From Lachnospiraceae bacterium (GTDB lineage: Bacteria; Bacillota; Clostridia; Lachnospirales; Lachnospiraceae): 64,000 nucleotides of DNA. The stretch lies in the NCBI GenBank assembly GCA_902363675.1, contig CABJAV010000009.1, positions 1 to 64,000 on the forward strand, written 5' to 3'. A program made the position numbers and the translations under genes. Numbering within the stretch: the stretch's first letter is position 1; each line of letters opens with the position of its first letter. Shown here piece after piece: positions 60,854-64,000 of this stretch. Under the pieces are notes generated by a model. The model did not search any database. It was not told where the DNA came from and saw only the letters and a list, made by a program, of their open reading frames with translations.

Positions 60854-61873
60854 TTATACCTCCGCAAGATATCCCGCCTTAATCAGTCTTTTTCTAACTA
60901 ATGTATCATCAAATACATATTCGTTCATCTCTGAACACTCCGGTGTAATCGGTTTTGCCGGACGGCATGCATGGTTTACACATCCGTCACATAAAGTTCC
61001 ACCGAGATCATTTTCCATAAATCTGCGCCGCATATCTTTCATTTTCTCGCCATACCAACCATCATGTAAAGAAACCTTATTAAGATCTGCAACGATAAGC
61101 ATATTCTCATAATCTGCGTTTTCAATCGATAAATATCCCTCATATGTGATCGAAATTGCATCAAACGGCAAATTGCATCTTCTCATAATCTCATGATCAC
61201 AATCGCATCTCAACAATGTATCAATCTCCGGCATATATCCACCCTGGTTATAAACAGTCTTAAAAACAATCTGGTCTGCCATGCCATCGAACACATCAAA
61301 ATACATGTCCTTCATGCCTTCCGTGTATTTTGTCAAAATCCCAGTAACATAAATCTTATATTGACGACCACATTCTTTCCGATATTGATTTAGATACTGC
61401 AAATGCTCCACAACGGTGTCAAAATCGTCTCTGCCGTGAATAAATGCATACATTTTACGTTCAGGCGCATTAATCGAAAACTTTATGCTATCAAGTCCTG
61501 CATCTATCACTGCGCGGATCTTTTCAGGAGTTGCAAGCGCTCCGTTAGAGGTCAGATAAACATAGGTGTATCCTATCTCCTTTGCCTTCTTTATGTACTC
61601 CGGAAGCTCATTAACTAAAAACGGCTCACCAGTAGCATAAAATCCCACTTCCCTAGTTCCTAAATCATACGCCTGCTGCAAAATATCAAATGCAAATGCC
61701 TGATTCATCTTTCCTATTTTACGCTGCATTTTCTGATGCGCACAGAAGATGCATTCATGATTGCATGCATTCGACAATTCCATCAAAAAATTCGTCTTCG
61801 GAAAAGGCGGCTCCAAGCAATACAGTTCCTCTCGGTTTGCCTTTTTCAATGATACTCTTTCCTGTAAATCCAT
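60854..61873 (-). CDS. Radical SAM protein with C-terminal SPASM-like cysteines
   Basis: This 339-residue protein has the radical SAM cluster motif CNHECIFC (CxxxCxxC) near residue 40, then the SAM-binding YATGEPFL (GEP motif). Further Cys near the end (CDCDHEIMRRC, CDGCVNHAC) suggest an auxiliary iron-sulfur cluster. It is encoded inside the phosphonate gene set, four bases before the stand-alone cytidylyltransferase and three bases after the APS-kinase-like gene. It may alter a phosphonate or sugar by radical chemistry, or assemble a modified group. The reaction is unknown. Confidence 0.88.
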   Translation of the reverse strand: MDLQERVSLKKANREELYCLEPPFPKTNFLMELSNACNHECIFCAHQKMQRKIGKMNQAFAFDILQQAYDLGTREVGFYATGEPFLVNELPEYIKKAKEIGYTYVYLTSNGALATPEKIRAVIDAGLDSIKFSINAPERKMYAFIHGRDDFDTVVEHLQYLNQYRKECGRQYKIYVTGILTKYTEGMKDMYFDVFDGMADQIVFKTVYNQGGYMPEIDTLLRCDCDHEIMRRCNLPFDAISITYEGYLSIENADYENMLIVADLNKVSLHDGWYGEKMKDMRRRFMENDLGGTLCDGCVNHACRPAKPITPECSEMNEYVFDDTLVRKRLIKAGYLAEV

Positions 61874-61876
61874 CTG

Positions 61877-62404
61877 CTAAACCTCCCTCTTGGAATATTC
61901 CATAATCATAGAGACGCACTCTTCTATCGTTAAATTTCCGTCGTTATGTATTATAATATCCGGATTTTTCGGGAACTCAATCTCTACATTTACTCCTGCG
62001 ACAGCTACATTCTGCCCCTTTTGATATTTCTCATAGAGTCCCTTTTGGTTGCGCTCTATCAGTACCTCCATTGGTACATCAAGAAATACCTCTGTATAAG
62101 CGGAATTGTGTTCACGGTTATAGTTACGCACATCATCAAACATAGAAATTGTGCAGCACACAACAACAAGTCCCTGCTCCACCAGCATGTTGCAAAGTCT
62201 TGCATACTTCATTGCCCGTTCCTTGCGTGCGCCGGAAGAATAGTCAATATCCTGCGTTGATTCAAACACTTTCTTCATAATATCGCCGTCGAGAAAGACA
62301 ATATTTTCATATTTTTCACTTAATTTTTGGTACAGCAATTTACCAATGGTTGTTTTTCCGGCACCGGAAAGACCGGTGATCCAGTATAGTTGACCTTTTT
62401 TCAT
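61877..62404 (-). CDS. Adenylylsulfate kinase-like P-loop kinase
   Basis: This 175-residue protein has the P-loop GLSGAGKTT and the FLDGD block of APS kinase (CysC), and a later RNQKGLYEKYQKG like the family's DPKGLY segment. The residues after FLDGD (IMKKVF) differ from the usual DNVRHGL, so sulfate activation is doubtful. No ATP sulfurylase is near. In a phosphonate/glycan cluster it may phosphorylate a hydroxyl group of an intermediate. It is followed by the radical SAM gene after three bases. Identity as a CysC-family kinase is firm; substrate is unknown. Confidence 0.84.
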   Translation of the reverse strand: MKKGQLYWITGLSGAGKTTIGKLLYQKLSEKYENIVFLDGDIMKKVFESTQDIDYSSGARKERAMKYARLCNMLVEQGLVVVCCTISMFDDVRNYNREHNSAYTEVFLDVPMEVLIERNQKGLYEKYQKGQNVAVAGVNVEIEFPKNPDIIIHNDGNLTIEECVSMIMEYSKREV

Positions 62405-62433
62405 TATTTATTAACTCCTGTTACTACCTCGTT

Positions 62434-64000
62434 TTAGCTTGTCCATAAAAATTTTTTCCCTTGTGCTTTATAAAGCAAATATGAATCCTTAAATTTAGGA
62501 TGAGTATATATATCAATATGTTTTCTTATTACTATTTCTTTTAAATAATTAATCCTTTCTTGATACTCACAATTATCTATTTCATTATCCACTTCATTCG
62601 GTAATATATAATAAAACTTTTCACCCGCTGCATTCTCAATATACATATCTCTACATGTTCGAATGCCATTGTATTGCATTCCAGTATGATATGTTTCACT
62701 ATTAATTACCTCATTTATCCAATTTTTATTATAGCAATCAATCCCATTGATATGAAGATATTTTTCCCCTTGCAATTCACAATTATTTACAATGCTCTCT
62801 ACTATATCTATAAATCTCTTCGTATTAAAAAAATTTTTTTCAATCTTACATTCAATTCTCTTTCCAACTATACACAGCGGCAAATGAAAAACATCCTCTT
62901 TATATTGTGCCGTATCTCTCGTTAAAGGTGTTCCATGATCTGCAAATAGAATTGCAACCCCTTGTGATAGCACCATTGATAAATAATACTCTAGTTCCAT
63001 ATCCAAATATTGAGCACTTAGCAATGCACTATTCAAATATCTCTCTAAATTATCATTTGACAGTAACTTCCATTTTTCACTACCAGTTGTATATTTGTTC
63101 CATAAAGAAGAAATTGGACTAATATAGGGATAATGAGTTTCTAAAAGTGTATGAATGATTATAAAAGAGGGTTGATGAGATTTAAGAGCTGTCAACAACG
63201 AGTCCCAAAGAATTTTAGTAGAAGCAACACTATAATCTACTATCTTCGCAACCTCATAGTTATAATCACATAACTTTGTGACTCCTTCCCCACCGCTTCT
63301 ATAACTTGCATACCCTTTCTGTTCTAATAAATCACATAAAATATTTCTATCATTTTTTATCAAAAATAAATCAATTTCATCCATCTGTTTGAGCATGCAC
63401 CCATACGTATTTCTTGTAGAATACGCACTTGAATAAAAGTTGATGAAGTCAGTTCCGTTATCTCTACATTTATTGAAAAAGGGCATCTTTTTTGACAAAT
63501 CGAAACGGAGCGCATCTATCCATAACGCAAAAATATCTTTTCTATTTCGCTTTGCAAATGCTTGCTTCAGTTCACTTTCAATATCATAAATAATGGTCAG
63601 AGCCTCGTTATCTGTATGCGCCTGTTCTGGATAACATTTTATACATTCTTTCAAATATTTTTTTGCCCAAAGTAAATCTCTATTATGTATAGATATGTAA
63701 ATCAAATGCTTAAGCGCCGATAATTTATACTTTTTATCTTCCATTAAACTTCTAGCAATGATTGATGAAATGTAGGGAAACTCGGACAAATTATAGTATT
63801 CCGTCGGAATGCACATTCCATTCTGCTCTAATTGTTGATATGGCATCACAATTTTGCCATTATATTTTCTTTCAATCAATTTTTTCGCAATCGATGTCTC
63901 ATATTCAAAAGAACTAATTATCAAGCAATCATACTTAAAAATCCGCTCATAATCGTATACTTTATAATTTGGAAAATGTTTAACCACATTACACTGTCTA
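62434..64000 (-). CDS. Alkaline phosphatase superfamily (sulfatase-like) protein, partial
   Basis: At least 522 residues are visible and the frame stays open past the window edge, so the true start is outside. An N-terminal Rossmann-like part (YDCLIISSFEYETSIAKKLI) resembles the nucleotide- or sugar-binding domains found on glycan enzymes. A helical region follows, then a sulfatase-like metal hydrolase core (FALWIDALRFD for the first metal site, ILFADHGTPL for the second). The C-terminus is divergent. The DNA is A+T-rich. As the first visible gene of the phosphonate cluster it may transfer or cleave a phosphoryl or phosphonyl group on the surface polymer. That role is inference. Confidence 0.78.
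   Translation of the reverse strand, partial: RQCNVVKHFPNYKVYDYERIFKYDCLIISSFEYETSIAKKLIERKYNGKIVMPYQQLEQNGMCIPTEYYNLSEFPYISSIIARSLMEDKKYKLSALKHLIYISIHNRDLLWAKKYLKECIKCYPEQAHTDNEALTIIYDIESELKQAFAKRNRKDIFALWIDALRFDLSKKMPFFNKCRDNGTDFINFYSSAYSTRNTYGCMLKQMDEIDLFLIKNDRNILCDLLEQKGYASYRSGGEGVTKLCDYNYEVAKIVDYSVASTKILWDSLLTALKSHQPSFIIIHTLLETHYPYISPISSLWNKYTTGSEKWKLLSNDNLERYLNSALLSAQYLDMELEYYLSMVLSQGVAILFADHGTPLTRDTAQYKEDVFHLPLCIVGKRIECKIEKNFFNTKRFIDIVESIVNNCELQGEKYLHINGIDCYNKNWINEVINSETYHTGMQYNGIRTCRDMYIENAAGEKFYYILPNEVDNEIDNCEYQERINYLKEIVIRKHIDIYTHPKFKDSYLLYKAQGKKFLWTS

Noticed and set aside
61877..62404. Sulfate assimilation gene cysC
   Set aside because: Only the family fold fits; key substrate residues differ, and no ATP sulfurylase or PAPS reductase is near.
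1..64000. CRISPR arrays, rRNA or tRNA genes
   Set aside because: No regularly spaced repeats with unique spacers were seen in the gaps, and no rRNA or tRNA-like sequences were recognised by eye.

Overview
The window looks like a chromosomal stretch of a gut Lachnospiraceae-type Firmicute (Clostridia). The evidence is the gene content: long-form HPF, MutS2, RelA, a HemZ-like enzyme, YhaM, a SigV/RsiV-like pair, AAA-ATPase/PD-(D/E)XK proteins, and strong AGGAGG ribosome sites with sigma-A promoters. No rRNA, tRNA or CRISPR array was seen. Gene functions come from recognised motifs; no database search was run.

Region 1 (1-12700) is an accessory island, visibly richer in G+C than the rest. It starts inside an IS110-family transposase and ends in a decayed IS256-family transposase. 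Between them lie two divergent units that share a short control region. Leftward: two degenerate receiver-like proteins and a 1,900-residue secreted surface protein. Rightward: a LytTR response regulator, a membrane-anchored surface protein and an AgrC-like GHKL histidine kinase. A pair of 20-bp-phased direct repeats between the two promoters is the likely LytTR site. This is the best candidate here for an undescribed system: a surface-protein locus with its own two-component circuit.

Region 2 (12.7-18.1 kb) is a carbohydrate-use remnant. A GH43 and a GH27 enzyme are intact. Around them are broken pieces of a YhcG-type nuclease, a sugar-binding lipoprotein fused to a scrap of a second GH27 gene, and the tail of araD lying directly against rlmD.

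Region 3 (16.7-46.9 kb) is mostly housekeeping: rlmD-yhaM-htrA-like, mutS2 with a two-component system, aspS/hisS, hemZ-MBL-relA, a GNAT acetyltransferase, cyclophilin, ddl-murF, hpf and sigV-rsiV. It ends with a SWIM / SNF2 helicase / AAA-PD-(D/E)XK operon. The HtrA-like protein has lost its catalytic His and Asp.

Region 4 (47-64 kb) carries a zinc-ribbon/VWA membrane protein, an Rpn-type nuclease, and a large leftward surface-glycan locus. In transcriptional order, the locus first holds a partial alkaline-phosphatase-superfamily protein, an APS-kinase-like enzyme, a radical SAM enzyme, a cytidylyltransferase, a cytidylyltransferase-PEP mutase fusion and phosphonopyruvate decarboxylase. A terminator follows. 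Next comes an HTH-AAA-PD-(D/E)XK protein with its own operator-like palindrome, translationally coupled to a UDP-FucNAc-type pathway, an IspD/TarI-like cytidylyltransferase and an epimerase. Together these suggest a nucleotide-activated phosphonate that decorates an amino-sugar surface polymer.
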